From NCBI GenBank assembly GCA_964554015.1, contig CAZKMO010000012.1, positions 1 through 37,030 of the forward strand: DNA of 37,030 nt, written 5' to 3'. This stretch comes from CAYUAG01 sp964554015 (GTDB taxonomy: Bacteria; Zhuqueibacterota; QNDG01; CAYUAG01). How positions within the stretch are numbered: position 1 is the first letter of the stretch; each line of letters begins with the position of its first letter. Under the pieces are notes generated by a model. It saw only the letters and a program-made list of their open reading frames with translations. It had not been told where the DNA came from and made no database searches. This document shows, piece by piece, positions 7,656 to 17,516 of the stretch. Made by a program: the position numbers and the translations under genes.

Positions 7656-8594
7656 ATGAGTAATGATAAACAATCCCATAAGGGGAATAAAGAATTTATA
7701 AAATCTCTTTTTATTACTATACTTATTGCCTTGACTATCCGGGCTACGGTTATATACTCGTTTACTATTCCTACTCCTTCCATGGATAACACCCTGCTGG
7801 TTGGTGATTTCATGTTGGCAAACCGATTTGTATATGGTTTGCGCAGTCCGGATTGGATAGGGATACCCTGGACCAAGATAGGATTCACCATCCCCTATAT
7901 GAAAACCCGGGGATTACGTAGCCCTGGGCAAGGGGATTTTGTAATTTTTAAGAATCCCCGGGATGTCTCGGAATATTGGGTAAAAAGATGTATTGCCGTG
8001 AGTGGAGATCTTGTCTATATTAAAAATAAGAAAGTGTATGTAAATGGAAATATGTATACAGTCAATGGTGTTCAGCATAGAGATTTTTTACTGGATTCCA
8101 CCTTCCGCCAACAACAGATTTATCCACCTGGTTGTGGGAATATAAATAATTACGGTCCGATCCGCATTCCTGAACCTGGGCAGAAAATAATATTCACCGA
8201 TTCCAATCGTGAGGAATGGATTACCTGGTTTCAGATTATGGTGTACGAGGGGAATAAACTACAGGTTGTACTTGGGAAGCAGGTGGTTGATTTGACTTCT
8301 GAAAATCGGGAAGACTGGAGAAGGTATATTTCTTCACTTCCCATTAATTGTTTTTTAGTAAACAGTAAAACACTTAAGGAGTATGAGTATAGTATAAATG
8401 ACCCTCAATACTTTGTTATGGGAGACAATAGGGATAATAGTCTTGACAGCCGTTTTTTTGGTTTTTTACCTGAACGATATATAGTGGGGGAACCACTTAT
8501 AGTCTTGTTTTCTATTGATAAAGATGTCCCTTTGTATAGATTATTTGACAAGGTCAGATGGGATAGATTTTTTACTTTAACCGGATCATTATAA
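7656..8594 (+). CDS. lepB: Signal peptidase I
   Basis: Membrane-anchored serine protease that removes signal peptides from Sec/Tat substrates. The chosen start (312 aa) is the ATG at 7656, preceded by a GGGG-rich Shine-Dalgarno (7644-7647). A longer in-frame reading from 7440 would run across the nifU gene and is rejected. One transmembrane helix (about 17-38) leads into catalytic S42 in PTPSM. The general-base lysine is K110 in WVKRCIAVSGD, and the GDNRDNSLDSR box is near the C-terminus. A long insertion between the Lys box and the final box resembles the larger Gram-negative enzymes. Confidence 0.95.
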   Translation: MSNDKQSHKGNKEFIKSLFITILIALTIRATVIYSFTIPTPSMDNTLLVGDFMLANRFVYGLRSPDWIGIPWTKIGFTIPYMKTRGLRSPGQGDFVIFKNPRDVSEYWVKRCIAVSGDLVYIKNKKVYVNGNMYTVNGVQHRDFLLDSTFRQQQIYPPGCGNINNYGPIRIPEPGQKIIFTDSNREEWITWFQIMVYEGNKLQVVLGKQVVDLTSENREDWRRYISSLPINCFLVNSKTLKEYEYSINDPQYFVMGDNRDNSLDSRFFGFLPERYIVGEPLIVLFSIDKDVPLYRLFDKVRWDRFFTLTGSL

Positions 8595-8714
8595 AATAAC
8601 TTAAGATCTTCTTTAATTGTAAAAAATTAATTAATAAAAAAAGTTGACAATGTAATATATTTCTATTAACTTTTATTAAATAGTTAATGTTTTGCAATTT
8701 TTGGAGAGCACTTT

Positions 8715-9338
8715 ATGGAAGGAATACAGGTATCTGTTGAAAAAGTCGGTGAAGAGGATAATGTAGCCATAATAAGTGTAGGCGGATATATTGACACAAC
8801 TACTTCTTCAGAGCTGGAACGAACACTCGATTCTCTTTTAAAAGAGGGAGTTTTTCAGGTAGTGATTGATCTTGAAAAAGTTGATTATATTTCCAGTGCA
8901 GGATGGGGTATTTTTATTAGTGAAATAAAAGGGATTAGAGAACGGGGAGGCGATTTAAAACTTGCCCGTATGATACCTGATGTATATGAGGTTTTTGAAT
9001 TATTGGAGTTCCATTATATTCTTAAGGCCTATGATACAGTTGATGAGGCTTTGGAAAGTTTTAATATCAAACAAGAGTCAGTACGTTCAAAGGGATCAGG
9101 AGCCAAAAAGAGTAAAAATTCTAGAAAAGAAGTACAGGTTTCTTCTCTTTCAGTTGAGGAAAAAATTAAAAAAATTATCAAAGAGAATCCTTCCTATAGT
9201 CCCCAAAAAATTACAAAAGAATTAAACACAGATACATATGGTTTTGAATCCATAGAGAAAGCAGAAATAAGAAAAATACTTAAAGAACTCAATTTGGGAA
9301 CAAAAAAACAACGAGAAGAGTTTAGTAAAAGTTCATAG
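8715..9338 (+). CDS. STAS-domain protein (anti-sigma-factor antagonist type) with HTH-like C-terminal tail
   Basis: Residues 1-115 form a STAS domain of the SpoIIAA/RsbV type. The phospho-acceptor region reads D-Y-I-S60-S61-A-G-W-G, so S60 or S61 is the likely switch serine. A charged Ser/Lys linker (about 120-143) joins an extra domain of about 60 aa (145-200) with three predicted helices, reading like the HTH found in transposases and ArgR-like winged helices (SPQKITKEL, then EIRKILKELNLG). The combination suggests partner switching linked to nucleic-acid or protein binding. The upstream spacer contains TTGACA at 8644-8649, but a matching -10 box is not clear. No anti-sigma kinase is nearby. 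Confidence 0.85.
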   Translation: MEGIQVSVEKVGEEDNVAIISVGGYIDTTTSSELERTLDSLLKEGVFQVVIDLEKVDYISSAGWGIFISEIKGIRERGGDLKLARMIPDVYEVFELLEFHYILKAYDTVDEALESFNIKQESVRSKGSGAKKSKNSRKEVQVSSLSVEEKIKKIIKENPSYSPQKITKELNTDTYGFESIEKAEIRKILKELNLGTKKQREEFSKSS

Positions 9339-9480
9339 AATTCATTTATACTACAATTAATTAATTATTAATATTTCCACTTTTTATCATACACCAGCCC
9401 TCTGTTTCAAGGAGATTGTTAGTCTTGGTTTGCAATGATTAAAAAATTTTTACATATTACATGATTTGTTGGAGGTATAT

Positions 9481-12400
9481 ATGAAAGGCAAAGTTTTATT
9501 TGTTTTCCTTATATCATTGATAATAATACCAAATGCAGTTTTTGCCCAGAGCTTTGGAAAAAATAAGGTACAATATAAAAATTTTAAATGGCATTATATT
9601 CAGTCTGAGCATCTTGATATTTATTTTTATGGAGAGAAAGAAAACTTAGCACAATTTGTGGCAGATGTTGCCGAATCAAGTTATGTTGCCCTACAGACTG
9701 ATATGAGGTATAAAATACAGAATAGGATTCCTATACTTATTTACAACAGCCATAATGATTTTCAGCAGACCAATGCTACTTATTCATTATTGGAAGAATC
9801 GGTGGGTGGATTTACCGAAATCTTCAAAAACCGAGTGGTAGTCCCTTTTCAAGGAAATTATAAAGATTTCCGTCATGTGATTCACCATGAGTTAACCCAT
9901 GCCGTCACCTTTCAGATGTTATACGGTGGCGGAGCCGGATCAATGGTTATGAATATGGCTCAGTTTCAAATACCTCTCTGGTTAGCAGAAGGAATAGCTG
10001 AATATGAGAGTTTGGGATGGGATAGTGAAAGTGATATGTTTATGCGTGATGCTACCTTAAATAATTATGTGCCACCGATTCAATATTTAAGCGGTTTTTT
10101 AAATTATAAAGGAGGTCAGTCCGTCTTTAATTTTATTAGTCAAAAGTATGGAGAAGAGAAAATTGCTGAATTTTTACATAAAGTAAAGTTGATGAGAAAT
10201 GTTGACAAAGCCTTGGAAAATTCCATAGGTATCAACACTGAGAAACTATCTGAGAGATGGCAAAAATATTTGCAGAAGATGTATTGGCCTGATATCAGGA
10301 ATCGGGAAGAACCAGAAGATGTCTTTAAACGATTGACCGATCATGTTAAGGATAATAGTTTTGTTAATAATGCCCCCTGTATTTCTCCTAAAGGAGATAA
10401 GATGGTTTATCTATCTAATAAATCGGGATATTTTGATATTTATTTAAAGAATTTATTTGGTGAAAAAAAGGAAGAAAAATTGGTGAAGGGAAACCGGACG
10501 GATATGTTCGAACAACTGCATTGGACCAGACCTGGCTTCGGGTGGTCGGCGCAGGGAGACCGAATTGTATTTACCTCTAAGGCCGGCTCCCAGGATGCCA
10601 TAAATATCTATGATGTCAAGAAACGAGAACTGGTACATTCTTATTTATTAGAACTTGATGGCTTATTTTCTCCGGATTGGTCTCCGGATAATAAAAGAAT
10701 TGTTTTTATGGGGATGAAAGATGGCGCCTCGGATATCTATATTTATAATCTTGAGACCCAGGAACTCAAGAATCTCACAAATGATATATACAGTGATTTT
10801 GATCCGAGCTGGTCTGCAGATGGGCAAGAGGTAGTATTTATTTCAGATAGAGGTGACCATACTGTTACCGGCTCTGAAGATATTAAGATACAATCCCATG
10901 ATTATCAACAGTTTGAATTGTACACTATGCAAGTAGAAAGTGGTACAATTACCAGACAGACCAATAATAACTATCAGGAACATTCCCCTGCTTTTTCTCC
11001 GGATGGGGAAAAAATTGCTTTTATTTCCAACCAGAATGGTATTTTCAATATTTTTATTTTTGATCGAGAGACAAAATCAAGTTATCCTATTACCAATCTT
11101 CTCACCGGCGTCTCCCAGATTTCCTGGTCCCGGAATGGTACCAGACTGGTTCTGTCCAGTTTTTATAAAGGTGGTTTTGATATTTATATGCTCAATAATC
11201 CCTTAGAAATCAAACCTGGTTCCATTAAGCTTGAAAATACCCGTTTTTGGGATACCAAGAACAAAACACAAAATCATATATTGGCAGAACAGGATACAAT
11301 AAAGGAGAATGCATTATATAGCAGTACAGAATTTAACTATAATAACTATGTGTTCCATAAGTTTAATGATTTGGATAGTGAACTAGAAAGAAAAAAAGAA
11401 AATAAATTTTTAGATACAGAAGAGTATAAGGATAAAGAAGGTGATTATAAAATTCATAAATATAAAGTTAGATTTACTCCTGATGCTATTATTGCCCAAA
11501 CAGGATATAGTAATTTTTTTGGTATTCAGGGACAGTCAATGTTAGTGCTTTCTGATATACTGGGTAATCATCAAATAAATCTTTATGTAGATTTATTTTA
11601 TAATATTAAAAATTCAAATTTTCAATTTTCATATTTTTATTTGCCCAGGCGAACAGATTATGGTATTTCAGTATTTCATTATTCCTATCCCTATTATACC
11701 TGGTTTGTGGCGGATAACCAGCTTTATTGGGGTTATATAAGAAATCGTCAATATGGTTTGACCTTAGGCATGTCCAGACCTATTAATAAATTTAAAAGAA
11801 TGGATTTTGGTATTACAGGAGTTGGTATTGATAGAGATTTGGTAGCTATTGATTACTATGGATTTAGTGGACAATACCTCCATGAAAAAGCCACTATTAT
11901 GAGACGAAGAATTGCCTTGCTTAATCTGGGGTATACCACAGATACAGTATTATGGGGAACTACTGGACCTATTAATGGAAAACGTTCCAATATTTCTTTC
12001 TTTTATAGTCCTTCTTTCAGTGATAAATATGGTTTGGAATTTTGGACTATCAGCCTGGATTGGAGAAAGTATCTTCGCATTAGCAATGATTATCAATTTG
12101 CTTTGCGTTTTTCAGGGGGAGTATCAGGAGGCGATAATCCGCAGCAGTTTATTCTGGGCGGTATGTCGAACTGGATAAATTATAAGTATAATAAGATTTC
12201 AGTTGATTATCTTGATATTGATAATTTGTTTTTTTCCTCACTGGAAACACCCTTGCGAGGAGCACTGTATTATCAGATGATCGGAAGCAAGTTTATTCTT
12301 ACTAATTTTGAATTCAGATTTCCTTTGGTAAAATATTTAATTATGGATTTTCCTCTCCCTCTGGGACTTCAGAATATACGAGGGGCCTTATTTATGGATA

Positions 12401-12615
12401 TCGGATCAGCCTGGACAGATACGAAGAAATGGCAACCATTTACAAAATCGTTTGGTTTCATACCAAAATTTAAAGATTTATTTGGAGGGTTTGGTATCGG
12501 CACCCGTTTAAATATGGGATTCTTATTACTTAAATATGATATTGCCTGGTCGACAAATTTGCAGAAAACCCTATCCGGTCCGATTTATTATTTTACCCTG
12601 GGAGCCGAATATTAA
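9481..12615 (+). CDS. Exported zinc-protease-like / TolB-type propeller / outer-membrane beta-barrel protein
   Basis: A 1044-aa envelope protein. I choose the ATG at 9481 because GGAGG (9471-9475) stands 5 nt before it; a TTG at 9466 would put the Shine-Dalgarno inside the gene. It has a signal peptide (1-22, AVFA/QS), then a peptidase-MA-like domain with H136-E-L-T-H140 and a candidate third ligand E170 in WLAEGIAEYE. About five PD40/TolB propeller repeats follow (roughly 290-580), with motifs such as PDWSPDNKRIVF and PAFSPDGEKIAF. The last 350 residues or so are beta-rich, end in an aromatic residue, and look like a BamA/TamA-type surface-antigen barrel. Similar chimeras occur in FCB-group genomes. 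The substrate is unknown. Confidence 0.85.
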   Translation: MKGKVLFVFLISLIIIPNAVFAQSFGKNKVQYKNFKWHYIQSEHLDIYFYGEKENLAQFVADVAESSYVALQTDMRYKIQNRIPILIYNSHNDFQQTNATYSLLEESVGGFTEIFKNRVVVPFQGNYKDFRHVIHHELTHAVTFQMLYGGGAGSMVMNMAQFQIPLWLAEGIAEYESLGWDSESDMFMRDATLNNYVPPIQYLSGFLNYKGGQSVFNFISQKYGEEKIAEFLHKVKLMRNVDKALENSIGINTEKLSERWQKYLQKMYWPDIRNREEPEDVFKRLTDHVKDNSFVNNAPCISPKGDKMVYLSNKSGYFDIYLKNLFGEKKEEKLVKGNRTDMFEQLHWTRPGFGWSAQGDRIVFTSKAGSQDAINIYDVKKRELVHSYLLELDGLFSPDWSPDNKRIVFMGMKDGASDIYIYNLETQELKNLTNDIYSDFDPSWSADGQEVVFISDRGDHTVTGSEDIKIQSHDYQQFELYTMQVESGTITRQTNNNYQEHSPAFSPDGEKIAFISNQNGIFNIFIFDRETKSSYPITNLLTGVSQISWSRNGTRLVLSSFYKGGFDIYMLNNPLEIKPGSIKLENTRFWDTKNKTQNHILAEQDTIKENALYSSTEFNYNNYVFHKFNDLDSELERKKENKFLDTEEYKDKEGDYKIHKYKVRFTPDAIIAQTGYSNFFGIQGQSMLVLSDILGNHQINLYVDLFYNIKNSNFQFSYFYLPRRTDYGISVFHYSYPYYTWFVADNQLYWGYIRNRQYGLTLGMSRPINKFKRMDFGITGVGIDRDLVAIDYYGFSGQYLHEKATIMRRRIALLNLGYTTDTVLWGTTGPINGKRSNISFFYSPSFSDKYGLEFWTISLDWRKYLRISNDYQFALRFSGGVSGGDNPQQFILGGMSNWINYKYNKISVDYLDIDNLFFSSLETPLRGALYYQMIGSKFILTNFEFRFPLVKYLIMDFPLPLGLQNIRGALFMDIGSAWTDTKKWQPFTKSFGFIPKFKDLFGGFGIGTRLNMGFLLLKYDIAWSTNLQKTLSGPIYYFTLGAEY

Positions 12616-12652
12616 CAATGTATTCATAGCAGTGTTACAGTGGATTAATATT

Positions 12653-14392
12653 ATGATTAAAAGATTATTATTATTGTTAGTGCCGGTTGCAATACTGGCC
12701 TCATCTGAAAATATTATTACGATTAACAGTCAGGTTAATCCTGCAGAACTTACTCCCGGTAAGCGGGGAAAGCTGACAGTGAAATGCACGGTTGCGTCCG
12801 GATATCACCTAAGCGGATATAGCAGTGGGATGTTTAAGGTTGTTCCCGGAGAGGTTACCAATGTGGAGTTTGATACACCCGAGTATCCCCCAGGTGAAGA
12901 TAATCCTTATATAGGTTCTATATATCATGGATCTATAAAGGTAGAGATAGAGTTCTATATTCAGCCGGATGCCCTACCTGGCAAAAAGGAGATACCCATT
13001 ACGGTAATGTATCAAGCCTGTTCTGAAGATGGATCTATATGTTATTCTCCTGTGAATCAAAAGACGAGTATTGAGTTTACTATCATCAAAACAAATCAAA
13101 CCCTAGTTACTGCTGAAACTGATGATTCTCAGGTTATTGCTGACAGGTTGGGAAAAGCTTTAGAAAAAACTTCTTTTATTGCCTTTATTATTGTGTTTAT
13201 GGGGGGAGTATTATCCAGTTTAACTCCCTGTGTGTATCCCATGATCCCCATTACCCTGGCAGTTATTGGAGCTCAGGCAGGAGAGAAGAAATTAAAAGGA
13301 TTCATACTTTCCCTGTTTTATGTACTGGGCATAGCGGTAACTTTTTCGATTTTAGGCATGATTGCAGCCAGAACCGGAATGGTGTTTGGAACTATTTCCC
13401 ACCATCCGGTTGTATTGGTTATTATTTCTTTAATTTTTTTAATTATGGGACTTTCACTTCTTGGTCTATTTGTGCTGCAGTTACCCCCTTCCCTGGCCAG
13501 CAAATTACAAGGTAAAAAGGGGAAAGGATTTTTAGGTTCTTTTCTAACCGGTCTGATTGCAGGATTGATTATTTCACCCTGTATCAGTCCCCTCTTAGTG
13601 GTAATCTTAGCCTGGGTAGCCAAGTCAGGTTCCTTAATTATGGGAGCTGGGTTGCTTTTTACCTATGCTCTGGGACTGGGTCTTTTATTTATCCTGATCG
13701 GTACTTTTTCCGGCATTATAAAGACTATGCCCAAATCAGGTGGCTGGATGGGAGTCATTGAAAAAGGATTGGGGCTGGTTTTAATAATACTGGCAATTGT
13801 ATTCATCAAACCCATCCTTCAGGTGTGGATGTATTATATTCTTTGGTCAATCTTCTTTATATTTATCGGTACCTTTGCAGGCGGTCTTTCCAGATTAGCG
13901 GAGAATGCTCCCTCCAGAGATAAATTTTTTAAAGCTACCGGGTTACTTTTAATCATGGCAGGTTCTATTTTGATGTTTTTGGGATTATCCCGGATGACAA
14001 ACAATCCAGTACTATCCACTTCTTCCCTACAAGAACACACTAGCGGGCAGAATACCCAATGGTTAACAGATGCTGACCAGGGATTCAGGCTTGCTGCTCG
14101 GGAAAATAAGCCCTTGATTTTAGATTTTTACGCTGATTGGTGTGTTGCCTGCAAGGAGCTGGATGAGAAAACCTGGTCTGCTCCGGAAGTACAAGAGAGG
14201 CTTTCTGACTTTGTTACCGTAAAGCTGGATGTAACCAGGAGTAATGATCAGACCAAAATGTATAGAGAAAAATATAATATTTACGGTATGCCCACTGTTA
14301 TTTTTTTCCAGGCTTCCGGAAAAGAACGGGCCCGCTTTGAAGGATTTAAATCTTCTCAGGAAGTTTTAACCATCATGGATCAGATTTTATAG
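12653..14392 (+). CDS. dsbD: Thiol:disulfide interchange protein DsbD
   Basis: Moves reducing equivalents from cytoplasmic thioredoxin to periplasmic thiol proteins. With the start at 12653 (579 aa) it has a short signal sequence, an N-terminal periplasmic domain with C123 and C130, an eight-helix membrane core with C193 (LTPCVYP) and C310 (SPCISP), and a C-terminal thioredoxin domain with C497-V-A-C500. All three cysteine pairs of a full DsbD are therefore present. An upstream in-frame start at 12536 would overlap the preceding gene and lacks a signal peptide. The Shine-Dalgarno is weak. Its 3' end overlaps the convergent argH by 13 nt. Exported MsrBA (3829) is a likely client. Confidence 0.95.
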   Translation: MIKRLLLLLVPVAILASSENIITINSQVNPAELTPGKRGKLTVKCTVASGYHLSGYSSGMFKVVPGEVTNVEFDTPEYPPGEDNPYIGSIYHGSIKVEIEFYIQPDALPGKKEIPITVMYQACSEDGSICYSPVNQKTSIEFTIIKTNQTLVTAETDDSQVIADRLGKALEKTSFIAFIIVFMGGVLSSLTPCVYPMIPITLAVIGAQAGEKKLKGFILSLFYVLGIAVTFSILGMIAARTGMVFGTISHHPVVLVIISLIFLIMGLSLLGLFVLQLPPSLASKLQGKKGKGFLGSFLTGLIAGLIISPCISPLLVVILAWVAKSGSLIMGAGLLFTYALGLGLLFILIGTFSGIIKTMPKSGGWMGVIEKGLGLVLIILAIVFIKPILQVWMYYILWSIFFIFIGTFAGGLSRLAENAPSRDKFFKATGLLLIMAGSILMFLGLSRMTNNPVLSTSSLQEHTSGQNTQWLTDADQGFRLAARENKPLILDFYADWCVACKELDEKTWSAPEVQERLSDFVTVKLDVTRSNDQTKMYREKYNIYGMPTVIFFQASGKERARFEGFKSSQEVLTIMDQIL

Positions 14393-15756
14393 TTTTTTAA
14401 TATTTTTTGGGCTTGCTTAATTTGTTGTTTTACCTTTTCTGGATGAGTAGAACCATCCGTCTTTTTCTTTTTAACCGAATGCAGGGGATTAAATATAGTA
14501 TACACATCCTTATTTATTTTTTTATTAAATTTTTTATACTCTGCTATGGTTAAAGATGACAATTTTTTATTATGCTGTTCAGTGAATTTCACTATCTCAC
14601 TTATAATACCATAGGCCTCGCGGAAGGGTAATCCTTTATCGGTTAAGTAATCAACCAGATCAGTAGCATAGAGATAATCACTTATTTTTTCTTGGGCTGC
14701 CCGGGAATTAATTTTGATTTCATTTAGCACAATATCAAATACCTCTATAATTTCCCCGGTTTTTTCCATACCAAGTTTAAGGGGTATCTTATCTCCTTGC
14801 AGATCTTTATTGTAGGTAAAAGGCAGGCCTTTGAGGATCAGAAACATTTCCTGGTAATAACCAGCAATTTTTCCAGCGCTTCCCCGTATTAATTCCAGAT
14901 AATCGGGATTTCTTTTTTGGGGCATTAAGCTGCTGGAAGTGGAGATGGTATCAGTTAAGATAAAAAAGCCGAATTCATAGGAAGCAAAGATAATAAAATC
15001 TTCTGCATACCGGCTGAAATCAAGGGTAAGAGCGGAGAGGATAAACAGAACGTCCAGAATGAAACTTCTATCCGATACCGCATCCAGGGAATTTTCTGTA
15101 TAGGTAGCAAAACCCAATTCTTTTGCTAAAAAGGTTCGATCAAGATTAACAGTGGAACCGGCCAGGGCACCACTTCCCAAGGGGAGTTTATCCAAACGTT
15201 TAAGAAGATCGTTCAATCTGGAGATATGCCGATCCATTGTCCAGAAAAGCGACATAATATAATGTGGAAATAATATACATTGAGCTTGTTGTAAATGAGT
15301 ATAACCAGGCATCACCACATCTTGGTGATGCTGAGCTAATTGTATAGTAGATGCCTGGATTTTTTTTAATCCCTCAATAATCCTGGGAATGTTTATTTTT
15401 AAATATAATTTTTCATCAGTAACTACCTGCTCGTTTCTGCTTCTCCCGGTATGTAATTTTTTACCAGTAATGCCAATTTCATCTATTAACAGCAGTTCTA
15501 CGGCAGAATGGATATCTTCGAATTCATGCAGAGATTCTCCCTTCTCAATACGCTTCTGTACAGTTTGTAATCCAACTTCAATCTGCTCTAATTCATCTGG
15601 GGAGAGTAGGGAAGCTTTAAATAGAGCTCTGGCATAAGATAAGGATGATCGAATTTCCGCCTCATATAAAAAGGCATCATCATCTATAGAGTTATTGAAA
15701 TTTTCAAGGAGAGGATGGTGTCGCCTTTGGCTGAATCTTCGTTCCCAGATTTTCAC
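14380..15756 (-). CDS. argH: Argininosuccinate lyase
   Basis: Last step of arginine synthesis: argininosuccinate is split into arginine and fumarate in the cytoplasm. The 458-aa protein carries the fumarase/aspartase superfamily signature SSSLMPQKRNPD and the GRSRNEQV stretch near residue 104. The length is normal. Its start overlaps the end of argG by 4 nt, so it is translationally coupled and is the last gene of argR-argG-argH. The 3' end overlaps dsbD by 13 nt, leaving no room for a separate terminator between the convergent genes. Confidence 0.97.
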   Translation of the reverse strand: MKIWERRFSQRRHHPLLENFNNSIDDDAFLYEAEIRSSLSYARALFKASLLSPDELEQIEVGLQTVQKRIEKGESLHEFEDIHSAVELLLIDEIGITGKKLHTGRSRNEQVVTDEKLYLKINIPRIIEGLKKIQASTIQLAQHHQDVVMPGYTHLQQAQCILFPHYIMSLFWTMDRHISRLNDLLKRLDKLPLGSGALAGSTVNLDRTFLAKELGFATYTENSLDAVSDRSFILDVLFILSALTLDFSRYAEDFIIFASYEFGFFILTDTISTSSSLMPQKRNPDYLELIRGSAGKIAGYYQEMFLILKGLPFTYNKDLQGDKIPLKLGMEKTGEIIEVFDIVLNEIKINSRAAQEKISDYLYATDLVDYLTDKGLPFREAYGIISEIVKFTEQHNKKLSSLTIAEYKKFNKKINKDVYTIFNPLHSVKKKKTDGSTHPEKVKQQIKQAQKILKNYKI

Positions 15757-17009
15757 TGATTATTCCTCATAAAATCGGCTACTTGTTTCCCCTGTTTTTT
15801 CATGATGGCATTATGTGCTTTTAATCGTATGGCATTAATATTGATAAAACCAGCTGAATCCTGCTGATTAAATCCTCCTTCTATATCCATACTGGAAAGT
15901 TCTTGATCATATAAGGAGCTGGGTGATTCCCGTCCCAATACAATCACATTCCCCTTATATAGGGACAGATAGACAACACCATCGATTACTTCTTGACTTT
16001 TATTAATAGCTGCCATTAAGAAATCCATTTCAGGAGAAAACCAGTAACCGTTATATACAATCTCGGAAAATTTGGGAGTAAGCATATCTCTGAGTCGCAT
16101 CACTTCCCGATCCATGGCAATTCCTTCAATGTCCATGTGGGCAACGCGAAGAATGGTCATTCCCGGTGATTCGTACACACCCCTACTTTTTATACCTACA
16201 TATCGATTCTCAACTAAATCCACTCTTCCGATGCCATGTTTTGATCCCAGTATATTGAGATATTGGAATAAATCATAGGGAGTTTTTTTCTCAACCTTAT
16301 TGGTTTTATCAATCACCTTAATAGGAATTCCGTCCTTAAAATGAATATCTATATAGTCCTCTTTATCCGGTGCTTTTTGTGCGCTGGTGGTGAGGCTGAA
16401 CACATCTTCATCAGCAAAATGTTTGGGATCTTCCAGAATCCCGGATTCATGACTAATATGAATTAAATTGGCATCTTCGCTGAAAGGTTTATCCATTGAG
16501 GCCTTTATTTCAATATTATGTTGTTGAGCATAGTGTATCATATCACTGCGCCCTTTAAACTGAGAAAGAAAAGCCTTGTTTTTCCAGGGTGAGATTACCT
16601 GAATGGAAGGATCAAGGGCATAATAACTCAATTCAAATCGGACCTGATCATTACCTTTTCCGGTTGCTCCGTGAGAAACAAAGGTAGCATTTTCTTTATG
16701 GGCAATTTCAATTTGTCTTTTAGCAATTAAGGGTCTGGCCAGAGAAGTACCTAAAAGATATCTACCTTCATAAATGGCGTTAGCTTTTATAGCCGGAAAG
16801 ACATAATCGGTTACCAGTTCCTCTTTTAAATCCTCAATATACACATTTTTGGCCCCGGTCTCTAAAGCTTTATTTTTGATAGCCTTAAAATCCTCATTTT
16901 GTCCTACATCAGCTATATAGGCTATAACTACATATTTTTGTTTAATTAACCATTTTAAGATTACTGAGGTATCCAATCCGCCTGAATATGCCAAGATTAC
17001 TTTTTTCAT
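15753..17009 (-). CDS. argG: Argininosuccinate synthase
   Basis: ATP-dependent joining of citrulline and aspartate, the penultimate arginine step. The 418-aa protein starts with the N-type ATP pyrophosphatase P-loop AYSGGLDTSV (residues 7-16) and retains the GATGKGNDQVRFE substrate-binding motif. It is slightly longer than the usual 400 aa or so, mainly by a C-terminal extension. AGGAG precedes the ATG on the minus strand (17016-17020). It lies 29 nt after argR and overlaps argH, so it belongs to the argRGH operon. Confidence 0.97.
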   Translation of the reverse strand: MKKVILAYSGGLDTSVILKWLIKQKYVVIAYIADVGQNEDFKAIKNKALETGAKNVYIEDLKEELVTDYVFPAIKANAIYEGRYLLGTSLARPLIAKRQIEIAHKENATFVSHGATGKGNDQVRFELSYYALDPSIQVISPWKNKAFLSQFKGRSDMIHYAQQHNIEIKASMDKPFSEDANLIHISHESGILEDPKHFADEDVFSLTTSAQKAPDKEDYIDIHFKDGIPIKVIDKTNKVEKKTPYDLFQYLNILGSKHGIGRVDLVENRYVGIKSRGVYESPGMTILRVAHMDIEGIAMDREVMRLRDMLTPKFSEIVYNGYWFSPEMDFLMAAINKSQEVIDGVVYLSLYKGNVIVLGRESPSSLYDQELSSMDIEGGFNQQDSAGFININAIRLKAHNAIMKKQGKQVADFMRNNQ

Positions 17010-17038
17010 TCCCTTCTCCTGTCCTTTATTCTTACAGA

Positions 17039-17497
17039 TTATATGGATTGAAATTTTTTTTCTATAATTTTTCTTTTTGGAATGTTTTTAACTACCATTA
17101 ATATGGTGTCATCACCAGCAATTGTTCCTAAAATAGCTTCATGTTGTAACTTATCAATTAAGCTGGCTACTCCATTTGCATTGCCGGGAGTGGTTTTTAT
17201 TAAAATAAGATTATTGGTTGATTGTATTTCAACCACGAAATTATTGAACAGAATTTTTAGTCGATCCCAGATAATATCTGAAGAAGGTTTTTCAATAATC
17301 TCATATTTATACAATCCTGTGCCCGTGGGGACTTTAACCACTCCCAGCTCTTGCAGGTCTCTGGAGATTGTAGCTTGTGTGGTTTTAATTCCTTGTTTTT
17401 CCAGTTCATGTTGTATACATTTCTGATCACTTAATCCAAATTTGGATATAAGTTTTTTAAGCAGAAACTGTCTTTTATTTTTTGAATTATCATTCAT
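17039..17497 (-). CDS. argR: Arginine repressor ArgR
   Basis: Arginine-sensing hexameric repressor. The 152-aa protein has an N-terminal winged helix (about 1-70) with the recognition segment TTQATISRDLQELG, and a C-terminal oligomerisation and arginine-binding domain (about 80-150) with the conserved TTPGNANGVASLID and GTIAGDDTI motifs. It is the first gene of argRGH. The promoter just upstream is overlapped by a perfect palindrome, so autorepression is likely. No Shine-Dalgarno is visible: the predicted transcript start is only about 5 nt ahead of the ATG, suggesting a nearly leaderless message. Confidence 0.96.
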   Translation of the reverse strand: MNDNSKNKRQFLLKKLISKFGLSDQKCIQHELEKQGIKTTQATISRDLQELGVVKVPTGTGLYKYEIIEKPSSDIIWDRLKILFNNFVVEIQSTNNLILIKTTPGNANGVASLIDKLQHEAILGTIAGDDTILMVVKNIPKRKIIEKKFQSI

Positions 17498-17502
17498 TAT
17501 TA

Positions 17503-17516
17503 TGTATAATTATACA
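17503..17516. promoter_or_regulatory. Putative ARG box (ArgR operator)
   Basis: The sequence TGTATAATTATACA is a perfect 14-bp palindrome directly upstream of argR. It has the size and AT-rich symmetry of half-operators bound by ArgR/AhrC. It covers the -10 element of the argR promoter, so bound repressor would block RNA polymerase. Binding itself is inferred. Confidence 0.75.

Noticed and set aside
12536..12652. N-terminal extension of DsbD
   Set aside because: It overlaps the previous gene and would bury the signal peptide.
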